From Brasenia schreberi (Eukaryota; Streptophyta; Magnoliopsida; Nymphaeales; Cabombaceae): 64,000 nucleotides of DNA. A program made the position numbers and the translations under genes. The notes beneath the pieces were generated by a model. It saw only the letters and a list, made by a program, of their open reading frames with translations, was not told the origin of the DNA and did not search any database. This document shows, piece after piece, positions 1 through 13,400 of the stretch. Each line of letters starts with the position of its first letter. Position 1 is the stretch's first letter. The stretch covers positions 36,107,501-36,171,500 of the forward strand of contig JAYKKT010000090.1 in the NCBI GenBank assembly GCA_036023115.1, in the 5' to 3' direction.

Positions 1-26
1 TAGTATCATCACCAAGTAATAATCAT

Positions 27-1260
27 ATCATCAACATAGAGAAGCAACAATAATAGTACCTCTATCGTTTTGCAAGTAAAACAAAGCGTAATCATGAGCA
101 CTGGAGGAAAAACCAAACCGATTGATAATGTTGTGAAACTTGGCAAACCAAGCTCGAGGTGCTTGTTTGAGACCATATAAAGCCTTTGAAGACGACAAAC
201 CTTATTTGGTGGACAAGTGTAACCAGGAGGTGGACACATATAAACTTCTTCTTTACATCCAAACAAGAGCCTTATCTAAAGGAAGATCAACATTTTCCAA
301 GTACATTATTCTCCAAAGCTCTATAATTCTTCATTCATAGCATGAATCCAGTTTTGTGATAATTGTGCTTCTTAAAAGTTCTTGGTCCTTAATAGTTGAA
401 ATATTAGTTACTAGGGCTTTGTGTCTTGGTAAAAAGCTATTATAGGAAACAAATCATTCAGGAGGTCTAGAATCACGGTTGGACCTTCGAGGTATAGATG
501 GAGTAATATTAGGAGTTCTCCTAGAGTAAAATTGATCAAAGGGAGTAACATAATATCTTGAAATCATATGTTATGAAGCTCATTTTCTACTTATGTCTTC
601 CCCTATAATATCATTAAAAAAAGAGGAATCATCAAAAGAACTAACATCATTCATGCCCTTAAAACCATATTCATTTTCGAAGAATTTGACATCTCTGGAT
701 ACATAGAGCTTGCTATTTTTATAATCATAACATCTATATCATTTTTTATTTATCCCATACCCTAAAAATACACATTTTATTCTATGGCAGAAGAAAAAAG
801 TTTATCATCTTTTTCAGTATAAACAAAACACTTACATCCAAAAATACATAGTATAGAATAGTTAAGAGAAATTTTAAAAAGTTTTTCTACCAGACACAAG
901 TTTTGTAAAACTGAAGATGACATTTGATTAATTAAGTAGACAACAGTTATAATAGCTTCTGCCCAAAAATTCTTATGAACACAACTAGATAATAGCAAGG
1001 TTCTTGTGGTTTCCAAAATATGCCAATGTTTACGTTCCAAAGTGTCATTTTGTTGAGGAGTTTTAGTGAAAGAGGTTTGATGCACAATTTTGAATTTGTC
1101 AAGATGATTTTAAACTCTTTAGACATAAACTCTCCTCCTGAGTCTGATTTAAAAATCTTGATTTCAAAATCAAATTGATTTTTCACAAGATTATGAACAA
1201 CTACAACAACTAAGCCTTTTCCCATACTCATAAGATTATGAAATATAACAAAATTTTAAA
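27..1260 (-). pseudogene. Copia integrase and RT fragments
   Basis: The integrase part (about 1180-780) has the copia core phrase SDSGGEFMSKEF followed by a degenerate TPQQN..ERKHWHILE block. The catalytic-core Asp and Glu surroundings are recognisable, but the frame is broken by the 31-bp LINE insertion and by stops. The RT part ends at the left edge with the catalytic YVDD at 38-27. About 500 bases between them (270-780) hold only frame-broken pol sequence. No functional protein is possible. Confidence 0.75.
1198..1228 (-). mobile_element. 31-bp RTE LINE 3'-end insertion
   Basis: These bases are the complement of the last bases of the RTE LINE family (AGTATGGGAAAAGGCTTAG plus a TTG-type tail). 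They are flanked by 14-bp direct repeats, CACAAGATTATGAA at 1184-1197 and CATAAGATTATGAA at 1229-1242, which differ at one base. Removing the insert restores the copia integrase sequence. This is an extremely 5'-truncated LINE insertion. Confidence 0.85.
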
Positions 1261-2410
1261 AAAATAAGATTTGACTTTTAAAAGTTGTACCCACGTATAT
1301 CTAGTGAAATCATCTATAAAAATGACAGTAGGAAATTTCTCCTTTAGACAAAACAAGTGTCAGTCTCCATACATCCGAAGGAACAATTTCAAAGGGTTTT
1401 ATGGTAACGTGCATTTTGTTTGAAAAGGGTAGATTGCATTTTGCACATAGCCTTGGAAGAATTTTTTTAATATTTATTTATTCCAAGAGGACATTTGTAC
1501 AACTTTTGAATATTAAGATGTCCTAATCTTTTGTGCCATAGAAGAGCATAATTTGACTTAAGTAATCCATGATATAAAGTACGCCCTCCCTATGGCTATG
1601 ACCAATCACCTTCTTCGAGAGGCGATCCTTTACAATACATCTCGTGAATGAAAAAGTTATAACACAATTGTTATCACGACCAATCACCTTCTTCGAGAGG
1701 CGATCCTATAAAATACATCCCGTGGATGAAAATATTATAACACAATTGTTATCTAAAATTTGAGATACAGAAAGCAAGTTTAGGTTTAATTTCAAAACAA
1801 CACTAATCTTGAAAACTTTAAAGTTTTTGTTTTGCAAATCACTAATCTTATGCAGTATAAACTAACACATGAGTTTAAAATTTTTCATTAGAAGTCATAT
1901 GAAATGAAGCACCCAAATCAAGAATCCAAGAGATCTACCTTGATTTTATTGGTTAAAGAAGAGAAAACCGCACCGATTGTTGCTTTTTCCTTCATTTGAG
2001 CTTAAAGTCTCTTCACTTTCTCTTCAAGTGCAACAATAGATGATGAAACTTGTTCTTTTACCAATACCACATTCCTTTTCAATTTAGGACAATTTGGCCT
2101 TATCTGACTGACCTCTCTACAATGATGGTAAATGACCTCTTTTCTTGCTTCACTCTATCCTTCGTTTTTGAAACGAGGAGAGTGATAAGCCTTCATGTTT
2201 CCTTCAGGTTTTGAAGTAGTTAGGGTGGTGTCCTTTTGAAGTCTAGCTTCATTCATTCTTGTTTTTGCCATTTGATGGTCTTTAAGAATCTATTCTTTGG
2301 TAGGAAATGATTTTCGATGAATAAGAGATGATCTTCTTTGCATTGCTTTGGGGCGTCCCCGCTTAGCGATGTGCTGGAGAGCCTGAATGCAGTAAAAAGT
2401 AAGCAAGGGT

Positions 2411-2518
2411 CACTACATTTTCGCCTGAATGTAGTGAATCAATTGTAGAGAGGGTTCTCACATCATGGACGGGTGTGGGTAAAGAAGTTAGTCCCGCTAC
2501 ATTGCCGCCCGAATGTAG
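2411..2518 (+). other. Tandem stem-loops in LINE 5' leader
   Basis: Two imperfect repeats of about 86 bp each begin with a hairpin. The first is CACTACATT (2411-2419), an 8-base loop, then AATGTAGTG (2428-2436), a perfect 9-bp stem. The second is CTACATT (2497-2503) with AATGTAG (2512-2518), 7 bp. Each is followed by a GAGAGGGT block and an ATGGACGG block. The arrangement recurs in the other copies with a 5' end (51.75-51.86, 55.13-55.29 and 62.57-62.70 kb). Confidence 0.75.
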
Positions 2519-2562
2519 TGAAAAATTTTCAGAGAGGGTCTTCGCATTTTGATTATGGACGG

Positions 2563-5329
2563 ATGCGGGGGGTAAGGAAGCTAGTCCTAGATAATAAGAT
2601 TCGTATTGGATCTTGGAATATCGGAACATTATCCGGTAAGATAATGGAGGTGGTAGATACTATGATTCAGAGAAAGATTAATATTCTATGTTTACAAGAG
2701 ACAAAATGGGTTGGAGAAAAAGCAAAAGAGATAGAGGATACATGTTTTAAATTATGGTACTCAGGTAAAGAAAAGGCTCAAAACGGAGTTGGTATTATCA
2801 TAAATAAAGATTTAAAGGAGAGTATAGTAGACATACAATGATATGGTGACCGAATCATGACATTGAAATTAGTGTTAGGAGGAGAGGTTTTGAATATAGT
2901 TTGTGCTTACGCACCCCAAGTAGGACTAGAAGATAGTATAAAGACAGTTTTTTGGGAAGAGTTAGATAAGGTGTTTCAAAAGATTCCACAAAGGGAGATG
3001 ATTTGTTTAGGAGGAGATTTAAATGGACATGTCGGTAAAGAGGCATTAGGATATCAAGGAATTCATGGAAACTTTGGTTTTGGGGATATAAACGAGGAAG
3101 GTAGGGAGATTTTAAATTTTGCTATGGCATTTGATCTCTTTATAGTCAATACAATCTTCAAAAAACGAGATGAACATTTAATTACTTATAAGAGTGGCTT
3201 ATCACAAACACAAATCGATTACTTTATTTGTAGAAAAAAAGATAGAGCGTGTTGTAAAGATTGTAAGGCAATTCCAGGAGAAAGCTTAACCACCCAACAT
3301 CGACTTTTAGTTATGGATTTACAAATAAAAAAATGGACAAAAAAGAAAAGAGTGCATCGAGGTATTCAGACTAAATGGTGGAACCTCAAAAGCGAGAAAG
3401 AAGATATATTTAAACAGAAAGTCCTTCAAGGAGATGTTTGGAATTATGTTGGCACACCCTGTGATATGTGGAACAATATGGCTATACATATTAGGAAAGT
3501 GGCGAAACATGTATTAGGGGTATCTAAGGGAGGTGTACCGGCACAAAAAGAAGCTTGGTGGTGGAGTGAAGTAGTACAAAATAAAATCAAGGCAAAGAGG
3601 ACATGTTACAAATTACATTATGCTAAGAAAACTAGTGAAACTTTAGAAGCTTATAAGAAAGCAAAGAAGGAAGAAAAAAAGCCTTTAGTGAAGCAAAAGC
3701 TAAGATTTGGGAGGACTTATATAAAAAACTCAACTCAAAAGAGGGTGAAAGAGATATTTTTAGGATAGCTAGGTCTAGAGATAAGAAAACTAAAGATCTT
3801 AATTATGTTAGATGCATAAAAGACGAGGATGAAAAAATTCTAGTGGCAAATGATGATATAAGAAATAGATGGAAAAACTATTTTTATAATCTTTTTAATG
3901 AAAATAAAGATGTTAGTATTAGTTTAGGAGATTTAGCCAAGTGAGAAAAGTATGTAAACCACAATTTCTACCGACGTATTCAAAAGAATGAAGTCAAAGA
4001 GGCTCTTAAACATATGAAGGGTCGTAAATCGGTAGGACCAGATAATATTCCTAGAGAAGTTTGGAAAATACTAGGAGAAATAGGAATCACTTGGCTCACA
4101 AGACTATTTAATGAAATATGAAAAAACCAAAAGATGCCCGAGGAATGAAGAGCAAGTACACTTATACCCATATATAAGAACAAGGGAGACATTCAAAATT
4201 GTGCGAATTATCGAGGTATCAAGTTAATGAGTCATACTATGAAATTATGGGAAAGAATTATCGAATGTAGGTTAAGACAAGTATAAGTACAACAGAGAAC
4301 CAATTTGGATTCATGCCAGGCAGATCTACTATTGAAGCGATTCACCTTTTGAGACGTCTTATGGAACATTTTAGAGCAAAAAAGAAAGACCTTCACATGA
4401 TATTTATTGATCTAGAAAAAGCTTATGATAGGGTACCGAGGGAGGTTCTTTGGAGAACTTTGGAAAAAAGAAGTATCCCATTGACATATATTAACCTTAT
4501 AAGAGACATGTATGATGGTGCAAAAATATATGTGAGGACTCATGAAGGAACGACAGACTTCTTTGAAGTTAATATTGGGTTACACCAAGGATCAACTTTA
4601 AGTCCATACTTATTTACAATGGTGATTGATGAGTTAACAAAACATATTCAAGATGAAGTACCTTGGTGTATGTTATTTGCAGATGACATTGTATTAGTGG
4701 AGGAGTCTAAGGAAAAAGTTAATAGAAAATTGGAACTATGGAGAGAAACATTAGAAAGCAAAGGCCTCTGACTTAGTAGAACAAAGACAGAATATATGGA
4801 ATGTAAGTTTGATCATTTGGTTACTTCAGAGGACATAGAAATTAAAATAGGCTCATATTGCATTCCTCAAAAGGAAAGTTTTAAATACCTAGGGTCAATT
4901 TTTTTGAGTGATGGAAGAATTGATGGAGATGTTATGCATAGAATTAATGCTGGTTGGTTAAAATGGAGAGGAGCATCATGTATTCTTTGTGATAAGAAGA
5001 TACCATTAAAATTAAAAGGTAAATATTATAGAGCAGCAATTAGGCTAGCCATGTTTTATAGTTCTGAGTGTTGGGCAGTTAATCATCAACATGTACAAAA
5101 GATGTCTATGACAGAAATGAAGATGTTGAGATGGATGAATGGTCATACAAGAAAAGACCGTATACATAATGAGGTTATTAGAAACAAAGTAGGAGTGACA
5201 CCAATAGAGGATAAAATGAGAGAACATCGTTTAAGATGGTTTGGACATATAGAAAGAAGATCAAAAGAAGAACCTGTAAGAAGGTTAGAAAAACTAAATT
5301 GGGAAAGTATTAAAAGAGGTAGAGGATGA
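2563..5329 (+). pseudogene. LINE endonuclease-reverse transcriptase ORF (copy A)
   Basis: The frame opens at ATG 2563 (MRGVRKLVLDN). The AP-endonuclease domain follows with [20 protein letters not shown] and the closing DYFICRK and TQHRLLVMD blocks (2600-3330). The RT domain has [32 protein letters not shown] and the catalytic FADD (at about 4676-4687), and the C-terminal region ends at 5329. Breaks include TGA at 2839-2841, a frame loss near 3700-3770, in-frame stops near 3942 and 4120, and TGA at 4769-4771. Related RTE proteins are about 1000 residues, which fits the full span. The active-site residues are kept, but no continuous protein can be made. Confidence 0.88.
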
Positions 5330-5849
5330 CCACAACAGTGTTGGAAAGAAACAATAAAGAATGATCTAGCTTATTGGGAGTTAACTGCTAACATGGCACA
5401 CGATAGGGATCTGTGGAAACAAAGAATCTATGTAGCCGACTCCGTCTAGTATGAGAAAAGGCTTAGTTGTTGTTGTTGTTGTTGTTGTTGTTGTTGAAGA
5501 GATGATCTTCTTCCTTAAAATTATTCTCGGAGACTTCTTAGAAATTGATACACAAAATTCTCATTGACTCTCACTAAACATTGTGTACATTTCTTTTTAT
5601 ATATATACAACTAATTCCATATATTATAATATTCACCAAAAAAATTGTTTACCCTTTTATCTCCTTGTCTAAGAGATACCAATTTATCTCTTAATGCCAT
5701 TGTATGAGCAACATCACTTTGAAATGAGATTTTTTAAAATATTTCCATGCCTATCTAGCATTAGTGAAATCGGCTAAGGTGTCCCTATTGTGGTCATTTA
5801 TATTATACATAAGCACTCATAGGACCGCTCTATGGCCTCCTTCATATTA

Positions 5850-6008
5850 TTCTTTTTGCTCAAGAGTGACACTAATGAAATGTTCTACCTTCGAACCACT
5901 TAAATAGGCTAATAATTTTTTAAAGTATCGGTAATTTTCCATAGATTGGGTCCATGTTTTATAGTTCGATGGTATTAAATGAAAATTAAACCCTCCTTTA
6001 TCATCCAT
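5850..6008 (-). pseudogene. Copia gag N-terminus
   Basis: An ATG at 6008-6006 opens a frame beginning MDDKGGFNF, with the SNYKTW and LLAYLSGSK phrases typical of the start of copia gag. It runs about 52 codons to a stop near 5850. Further gag-like sequence continues, broken, to the LINE at 5496 and resumes beyond it at about 2330-2030. There a degenerate zinc knuckle (HHCREVSQIRPNC) is followed by a Lys-rich stretch. Confidence 0.65.
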
Positions 6009-6124
6009 ATTTTAAGGAGAAAAAGATATAAAGAGGCAAACTTACAATAAAGCCAAGAGCACTATCGATATGTTTTCCGAGACGACGATCACCGTTCTCA
6101 CGATTGCAAATGACTCTAATACCA

Positions 6125-6420
6125 TGTAATGACGGCAATGCTTCAATGTGGCAACAAAAGATCATCGAACAACCACCAATAATGATCAATCACAATACCT
6201 TAAAAAAAGACTAAAATCGCACAAGTGCAATGATAACACATAAATCACAATGAACAATATTATTAATTAGCTACAAAAGGCTTAACTTGATATGTACATC
6301 AGAGGAGCTTTTATAGAAGAGAGACGAGAGTGAGAAGTTGCTGGAAAAGGGGGCCAGCCAGCCCCCAACGGCTAGTAGCCATTGTGGCTGCCCCCTTTGG
6401 GCTGGCCCTTGTGGTCACAT
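6125..6420 (-). repeat. LTR of the copia remnant with PBS
   Basis: The inner edge is set by the primer-binding site at 6112-6124 (complement TGGTATTAGAGTC, initiator Met-tRNA type) directly beside TGTAATGACGG. The LTR carries a near-palindrome AACGGCTAGTAGCCATT at about 6368-6384, which recurs in the LTR at 63.5 kb, so the two are probably related. The outer edge is uncertain by about 50 bases. Confidence 0.55.
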
Positions 6421-6460
6421 ACCAGGGTCGAATGGCCTTGGCCTTGGTTTACATAAATAA

Positions 6461-7422
6461 ATGAAAAAAAATAAATTACACAAACAAAGGAAAAATACAA
6501 TATTTTAACAATAGGAAATTCCAGGGAGCATCTTTTAAGGTGCTTATGATGCAGAAATGGAAAGGAATGTTCAGTGAGAGCTTTGGGCTTCATGGTACTT
6601 TAAGTACCTCACAAGGAAACTTATAGTGTTTTGGATAGCTTTCCTGATTTTTTATTAGTTTAGAGGGAAAAGAATAGAAGGGTCCTTGAGGGAGTAGAAA
6701 ATCTTTTGGGTGTTTGTTTTGGGGAAGTCTGTTGTCTTTTAGTGTAGGGGTATTGGATTCAGGATTATGTTGAATCTGCTAGAGTTTGTAGATCCTTGTA
6801 GTCTTTGCTCTTGATGTAATTTTTGCATTCTCTGGATGCTTTTTAATGAATCTATTCTTATTTATCAAAAAAGATATATGTATATATGTATGTGTATAAC
6901 TGGTTGGCCCCAATGCATTTACTGCAGTGAAGCCCATATACATCATGAATACCTTGAGTATTCTCTCTCTCTCTCTATATATATATATATGTACATCTAT
7001 ATGTATGGGTGCGTAAAAGATTTAGTTATATGTACGTTATGTATGTATTTGTGCACTAAATTAGCTTTTGACTGGTGCTGTATGACTTTATATAATACTT
7101 GTTCAATTTTTGAGGTTGCTAATCACGTCTATCATGGAAATTTGTGGGGGTTAGATGCTCATTGAATCTTGGTGGCCAATTTCCTCCTGTGTTAAATATG
7201 AGATGCAAAATGATCGGGTCTTCTTAGATGTTAACTTCCATTGTTTTTCCTTATTTCATATATTGTTCTTAATGCCAAGTATGTCTTCTTTATTTATGCT
7301 GACTGGATATATTTCTGTACTGAATGCTAGATGAAGATACACTGGTTGACATGGTAGTTCTGCATATTACGTGTAATTTATGTGCTAATTTGGCTATATT
7401 ATTGGCTTTTCTTTTCTTTCAG
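6461..7422. other. No gene seen; intron or intergenic DNA upstream of SGT exon
   Basis: This AT-rich stretch ends in a polypyrimidine tract and AG acceptor at 7421-7422. It contains a short (CT)n(AT)n microsatellite at about 6961-6990. I looked for the expected N-terminal SGT exon here and found none, so this is most simply intron. Confidence 0.5.
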
Positions 7423-10400
7423 ACTGAGGGATCTTTTGCTGTTGCTGAAGATATAGGTACTGATCTCAATTCTTTGAATTTCTTGTTGTAATGAGAATTC
7501 TAGAACAAGTTGGTCTATTTAACTTTTCAGTGCTTTGTATTGGTAGCCGATTACTGTGAGAATTCTGACCATGAATTTAACTTGAAGTATCAGATTGTGC
7601 ATAAGACCTATGGATGATTTTGTAAGCAGAATAAAATGGTTCAGTTTGCATTTATTTCCATTTTGCTATTTCCATGTTAAAGTATTATCAAAAGGAAAAG
7701 AATCAGAAAATAGTTTAATATCCTTGTATATGCACCTCTCTAGCTCAGCTTGCTAATTTCTTTTCTTATCCTTTTTTTATTAGTACATTCTAAGGAATTA
7801 GTCGGAAGTGAATTCACTGCATATTTGATTTGATTTCCTGTTGCAGCCATTTTTTTCTTCTTCTAAATATTTATCCTTTCATTCTTCTGTTTTCCCCCTA
7901 TGACTAATAGTACAGGCGATATACTCATGCTACTGCTTTTGTTTGTGTAGCATCTGGGAAAGTTTTGCATACAGAACTTCAACATGATATAGCTATATGG
8001 ACTTACATTTCTACGACATCCATTTATCATATATTTTGTAATTTTGCTTTTAACTTTGATAACAAATGCTACTGATTAATGTTAACCACAACCATTTGTT
8101 TGTTGTCAAACGAAAAGGGGTCCAGTTAAGAATAAGGTGAGAAGTTGAAGAAGGAGCGTTTTTTAAACTATTGAAATTCTCAACATATAATCATAATCGT
8201 TCTATGTGATTGATTAAGCGAAAAAACACCTTTTTGAATTATGACATCCTTGGATTAATCAATCAGCACTTACTCGTTAGTCATCACAAGTCTCATTTCC
8301 CAGACAGCACAATATAATCTTTAGCATTTTTTTCTGCAGAGATTTGACCTAATTTTATATCTTCTCTCCTCAAAACAGATAAAGATGCAGGTGTTTCCAA
8401 AGACGAACTTTTTGATCAATTCCTTGGTGCCCTTAGGAGAATCCATTACCTTGGTGTTACACCTCATGGGGATGATCATGATCATGTAGTCAAAGCAAAG
8501 CATTCCTTTGATGATGCAATCAAGGTAGGTTTATCATATGTTGTTTCTCCAACTGAAGGGATCAATGTACTGATAAATGTAACAGATGGAGGTTTTGCGA
8601 GTGATTGGATAAATCCTTGCCTCCTAAGAGCATGACTAATGCCTCCTGTTGATATGCTTTAGGTATCTATATCTACCTTTAAAGTTTTAATTTGGAATAG
8701 ACAAAGTTGTATATTTAACTTGGTCTTAATTGACTAGGATTTCCTTTAGAAAACGAATTCTCATGTTTGGGGAAGAGGACCATATGTAGGATGCATTTCC
8801 ATTTTTCACATCTACTAGCAACATTGGGATCCATTTCCATTGAGCGTTGTAGTAATGGTAGTAATCTCTTCAAGAAAACTTAGGTTTTCTCATTGTGAAT
8901 TTGATCTACTTGCTGAAGCATTAGTGAGAAGAAGAAGAAATACGACTTTTGTTTTAGGACTTCCCTTTTTATCTTACCTAGTAGATGTGATAGCCAAGGA
9001 ACTGAAGCTGGTCTCAGAGATAACTCAAACTATTGTTGTTTTTTATGTGGACCCAAGTTCCTCAGGCAGCTCAGTCTGTCCCCTGTCATAATGAGCTGGA
9101 GGATCTTCTTTTCATCGTCAAACACATTATGTGGAACTTGTTCTAGTTCTTTCATTACCCAGTACATGTGATACTACCTTACAAATATCAAACAGTACAT
9201 TAACTCTCTTTCTAATGTTCTTAGTTATAGGACTGTAGTAATGTTACCTGGATACCAGCTAATAGCCTAAGACATATATTAAATACTTGTAGATCATTGT
9301 TCTGAAACAAGAGTTATTTCATGAAAAGTAGAAAAGAAGCTAGAAAGCACTGCTGCGCTGAATTATGGAAAATTCCTTCTTGCAATAAAATGGCAGAAAC
9401 GGCTTGGGCCTTGCAAGGAACTGCTGGACATCGAATGAGAAAAAGAGAGAAGAAGCCTTTATGGCACATATAACCATTTCATGGTTTAGTACTTGCCCAA
9501 AAAAAAATTCTATGCTTTGGTCATGAAGATTACTGACTCTTTTGGATGTTATATGAGAAATAAGATGGTGACCATCTGATTCACATTCCATGTTTAGTTG
9601 CTAGAATTATATTCATGCCTTTATACCAGTCTGTCTCACCTAGTTTGTCTTGTACAATAGAAAAGGTTTGTGCTTCAATGGTTGTTTGTGCTATTTTGAG
9701 TAGAGACAGAATAACCTTCTTCTGGCTATGCAGCATGTTGCCATGAGCTGTGTTATGGTGTTTTTATTTTGTAATTGTTTGCAGGAAATGGAAAAATCTG
9801 GTCGCCAAACATTTGACTGTAAGAATCTAGCAGAGGCACTAAAAACACTGGGTAACTTGTCCTAGCTTGTGTTTACAGTCCAGGGATTTCATGAACAAAC
9901 TTACACAGACCAATCTTATTTAATCATTTCCCAAAGATCTCAATAGTTGTCACTTTTTTGCATTAGGTAATCATGCGATGCAATCAAAATTGTACTCAGA
10001 TTCAATCGATCTGTATACTTTTGCCATTGCACTCTGGGAGAACAACGCAGTATATTATTGCAACAGGTTAAGTGCAATCTTATTTATTTACTTGTTTATT
10101 AATCTGCGAGGATTAGGCTACTTGTTGCTGTTATTGTGCATTTAATGAATTATGTACTCGTAATCCATGTAAAAACAGCAGTGTACTGTCATTTATTTGT
10201 CTTGAGATACTGTTGACCTTTCCAGGTACCTGTATGAATGTGTTGTTTAGATTGCTGAACGTTAAGCTCCAGTCAACTAATAATATCTGGCAACATTCAA
10301 AACCTGGTTTTGAACAATTAAATTTTCCTTTGTTTTTATTTTACAAATAACCACCAGAAGAATTTAAATAGATCCCAATGCTGGACTAAGTTAGTACTGG

Positions 10401-13400
10401 CAAATTCAAGCTTCAAATTGAGTGATGAAGCCTGAGGAGAGAATCATTCCATGTTTCTTCCCAAATTAGTTGCTTATGATTCTCTACATGAGCTTTTGTA
10501 TTTTTGGTTTACTAAATGTTGCTTTTGTTGAAGAAGAGCATACCTATGTTTTATAAAAGCATTTGTTGTTTGCGGGTACTGATGCCCCCATTATATGGTA
10601 GAACATTTTGTTTAACTTCCGCGAATCTAAATATTTCTTTGTTGATGCGCAAAGGCAAATGTTTCAATGCCATGACAAGCTAATTGGTATTGTGATAGTG
10701 TTCTACCTTTACCTGCCCATGGCATGCCTTCTTTGGGCTTAGGCATGGATCACTTTTTTGTGGCCCAACTTGACTTGGTCTAGCCGGGTTTATCCTGTGG
10801 CTGTCAAAAAGATCGCTGGATCCTGGCACAATAAAAAGTAATGAGGCATTCTGGCTTGTTCTATTTTCATGTGGGGGAAAGATAGGCCAAGTGCAACCAT
10901 GTAATTTTGGTTGATTCTGGGTCCCTGACGTATGCTAGGTGAATCTTTCACCTGCCCTGCATCAAGTTGGCAAAGCCTAATGTTTTACAGTAGAAAGTGG
11001 GCATGCAAAGTTCTAGACTTTGAGTTTTCCGTTTGCAAAGCATGTGCTTCCTGTTAGAGATTGTAATTGGGTCCTAAAGTGGACACTTTATGATAGGTTT
11101 TATAATTCTTATCTAATTAGTAATAGGGGTATATTAGTCATTCAAGTTAGATTATGATTATAAATAAGATATTAGAGTTTAGGTTAGAGTGTGCGGGAAG
11201 TAGAGAGAGGCAGTCGTGTGTGGGTACAAACTTGAATATCATGGGCAGATTGGATGAAATGTCTCAAATATGTCGAATCTTGTAAGTTTCATTTTATTTT
11301 CTTATTGATTGCAAGTTTATAACATAGTATCAGAGCCTATACGGCGTTAAGATTGTTTTTTTAGAGAGACAAACTGCTCGACTGCATAAAGAAAGGGTGC
11401 ATATTTTTTCACAACAGGTTCTAGAGTGAAAGGCCACCCAAGTCGATTAGCCATCGTGCTTCCAGCGATTGTGCAGGTAGTGGTTCAACAAGCAGTTTTT
11501 TTTGGGTTGAAATCGTGGGCAACAATCAACGAGCGGTCCTTGTCGTCCTTTAGGTTTCAGAATTTGGGATGTGTGATGCATATTGTGCAGGTGTGTGAAG
11601 ACATATTCTGAGTGTGGACAGATTACAAGCAGTAAATCCCTTGGTGAACAGATGATAGATAAAGGAAAAAGAATTGAAACTTCTTTCAAAATTTACGAAC
11701 ATTCCATAAACGAAAAAGTGGAAAACTTTCTGGTGGAAAACTTTCTAATCACATCTACCAAATTAGATGGCATAAATTATTTGTAGTGGTCAAGGTTAGT
11801 GGAGTTGGCGGCAATAGCAAGGGAGAGATTAACTCACCTCATGGGACAAACTCCGTGTCCAACCACACATGATTCACAATATGCTAGTTAGCAAAGAGAA
11901 GATGCCTTGATTTCATCTTGGTTACTCCAATATATGATTCCAATAATAGCGAAAACGGTTATGTTTTTTGAATTCACTCATGAAATTTGGTGTGCAGAAA
12001 CAGTTTCTGAAGTTTATTCTAGAGAAAAGAATGTAAAAAAGGAATATGAAATCTTGAAAAAAATCAGGAAATGCAAGCAAGAAACTCGCTCTAAGTACTA
12101 TCTGGATCTTCGGGGATTATGGGATTAACATCTCTTTTATACCAATATTAAATGTTCATCATGTTACGCAGAAAGAAATTTGAAAAATGAAAAGAAGAAA
12201 GTTTTTGACTTGTTGTGGGGTGTAAATCCTGAATTTGAGTCTATAAAGATAAACATCTTAGGCCAAAATTTGAAGGACAATATTAATACCATCGAATAAC
12301 ATGCACTACAAAGTAGAGAAACCTCACAATATCATGGAAGAGGTGGACAACACAATAGAGGACATGGACAATGGCGTTTCCATTGTGATGAGAAGGATAA
12401 AATAGTGTGTTCTCATTGCGGGAAACGAAGACACTCAAGAGAATTTTTGGGAATTACATGGTCGGCCAAAATTTTATAAACCAAGGAATTATTCTGCCCA
12501 TTATTGAAAGTTCCACGCCTAACATAGACGGTATTCAAAAACTTATTAAGAGGATTGAAGGGTTAGAAACTAAATTATCTGAAAATCAACTTTCATCTAA
12601 CCCTCGTGCTACGTTAGCGCATGCGACTCACTTGGTGAAGGGTAACCAATTCTCTCCTTTTCATTTTAAAACTTGGATTATTGATTTTGGGGCTACATAT
12701 CATATGGTAGAGGAGCCTTCATCTACTTCAAAAACAAGAGCCAATCAAGTTGGATGATGACTTACTCTCTTATATGATTGGACAAGGAAGTGTACCCACA
12801 CATTTTATATATTTAAAGTCAGTTTACCTTGTTCCTAGATTTCCTATAAGCCTCCTTTCAGTTAGTTCCCTAATAAGTACACTAAATTGTAGTGTGACAT
12901 TTAATCCCACTAGCTGTGTTTTTCAGGATCTGAAGACGGAGAAAATCTTTGGTCGTGATAGTCTTAGACAATGATTATATATTCTAGAAGACAAACCCCA
13001 ACATACTGCATCTTATGGTACTGCTGTAATTGCTCAAGAAGCGGAGATCCAACTTTGGCATAGTTGTTTAGGTCATATGCTTGTGTCCAAGCTCCACTAC
13101 ATTTTTTAAAACCTCAAAGTAGAGTCAAACAAATTTCCTTTTGAATGTGAAGTGTGCCAACTCGGGAAGCACCAAAGAGCACCTTATCCCTCAAGTGAGT
13201 CGAGGAGATCCCAACATTTTGAACTTCTAAATTCCGACATATGGGGTTCCAATCCTTTTTCATCTCTGTTTGGTCGGAAGTACTTTGTTTCCTTTATTAA
13301 TGATTATACGTGTCTTACAATTGTCTACTTAATAAAATCAAAAGTTGAGGTATATGATATTTTTCCTATTGTTCATAAAGTTATTCACTCAATTTAATAC

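Larger units (their letters stand above)
2339..5496 (+). mobile_element. RTE-clade LINE, near full length (copy A)
   Basis: This is a non-LTR retrotransposon of 3158 bp flanked by a perfect 16-bp target-site duplication, AAGAGATGATCTTCTT, at 2323-2338 and 5497-5512. It has one ORF region (endonuclease then RT), the 3' end GTATGAGAAAAGGCTTAG, and a (TTG)n tail at 5465-5496. Compared with the copies at 48.8-52.1 kb and 54.9 kb it lacks about 115 bp of the 5' leader. Endonuclease-first single-ORF layout, long TSD and short-repeat tail instead of poly(A) are RTE-clade traits. It sits in a copia remnant, so it is the younger insertion. Its perfect TSD suggests it is recent, although the ORF is already broken. 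Confidence 0.93.
1..6460 (-). mobile_element. Ty1/copia retrotransposon remnant, 5' part
   Basis: Reading leftward on the minus strand the order is LTR (from about 6.4 kb to 6125), primer-binding site (6124-6112, TGGTATTAGAGTC), gag start (6008), zinc-knuckle region (about 2130-2030), integrase (about 1250-780) and reverse transcriptase (about 270 to the window edge). This gag-IN-RT order is that of copia elements. The 3' end lies left of the window. A LINE (2339-5496) splits the gag region and a 31-bp LINE scrap (1198-1228) sits in the integrase region. Every reading frame is broken. The outer LTR edge is approximate. Confidence 0.8.
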
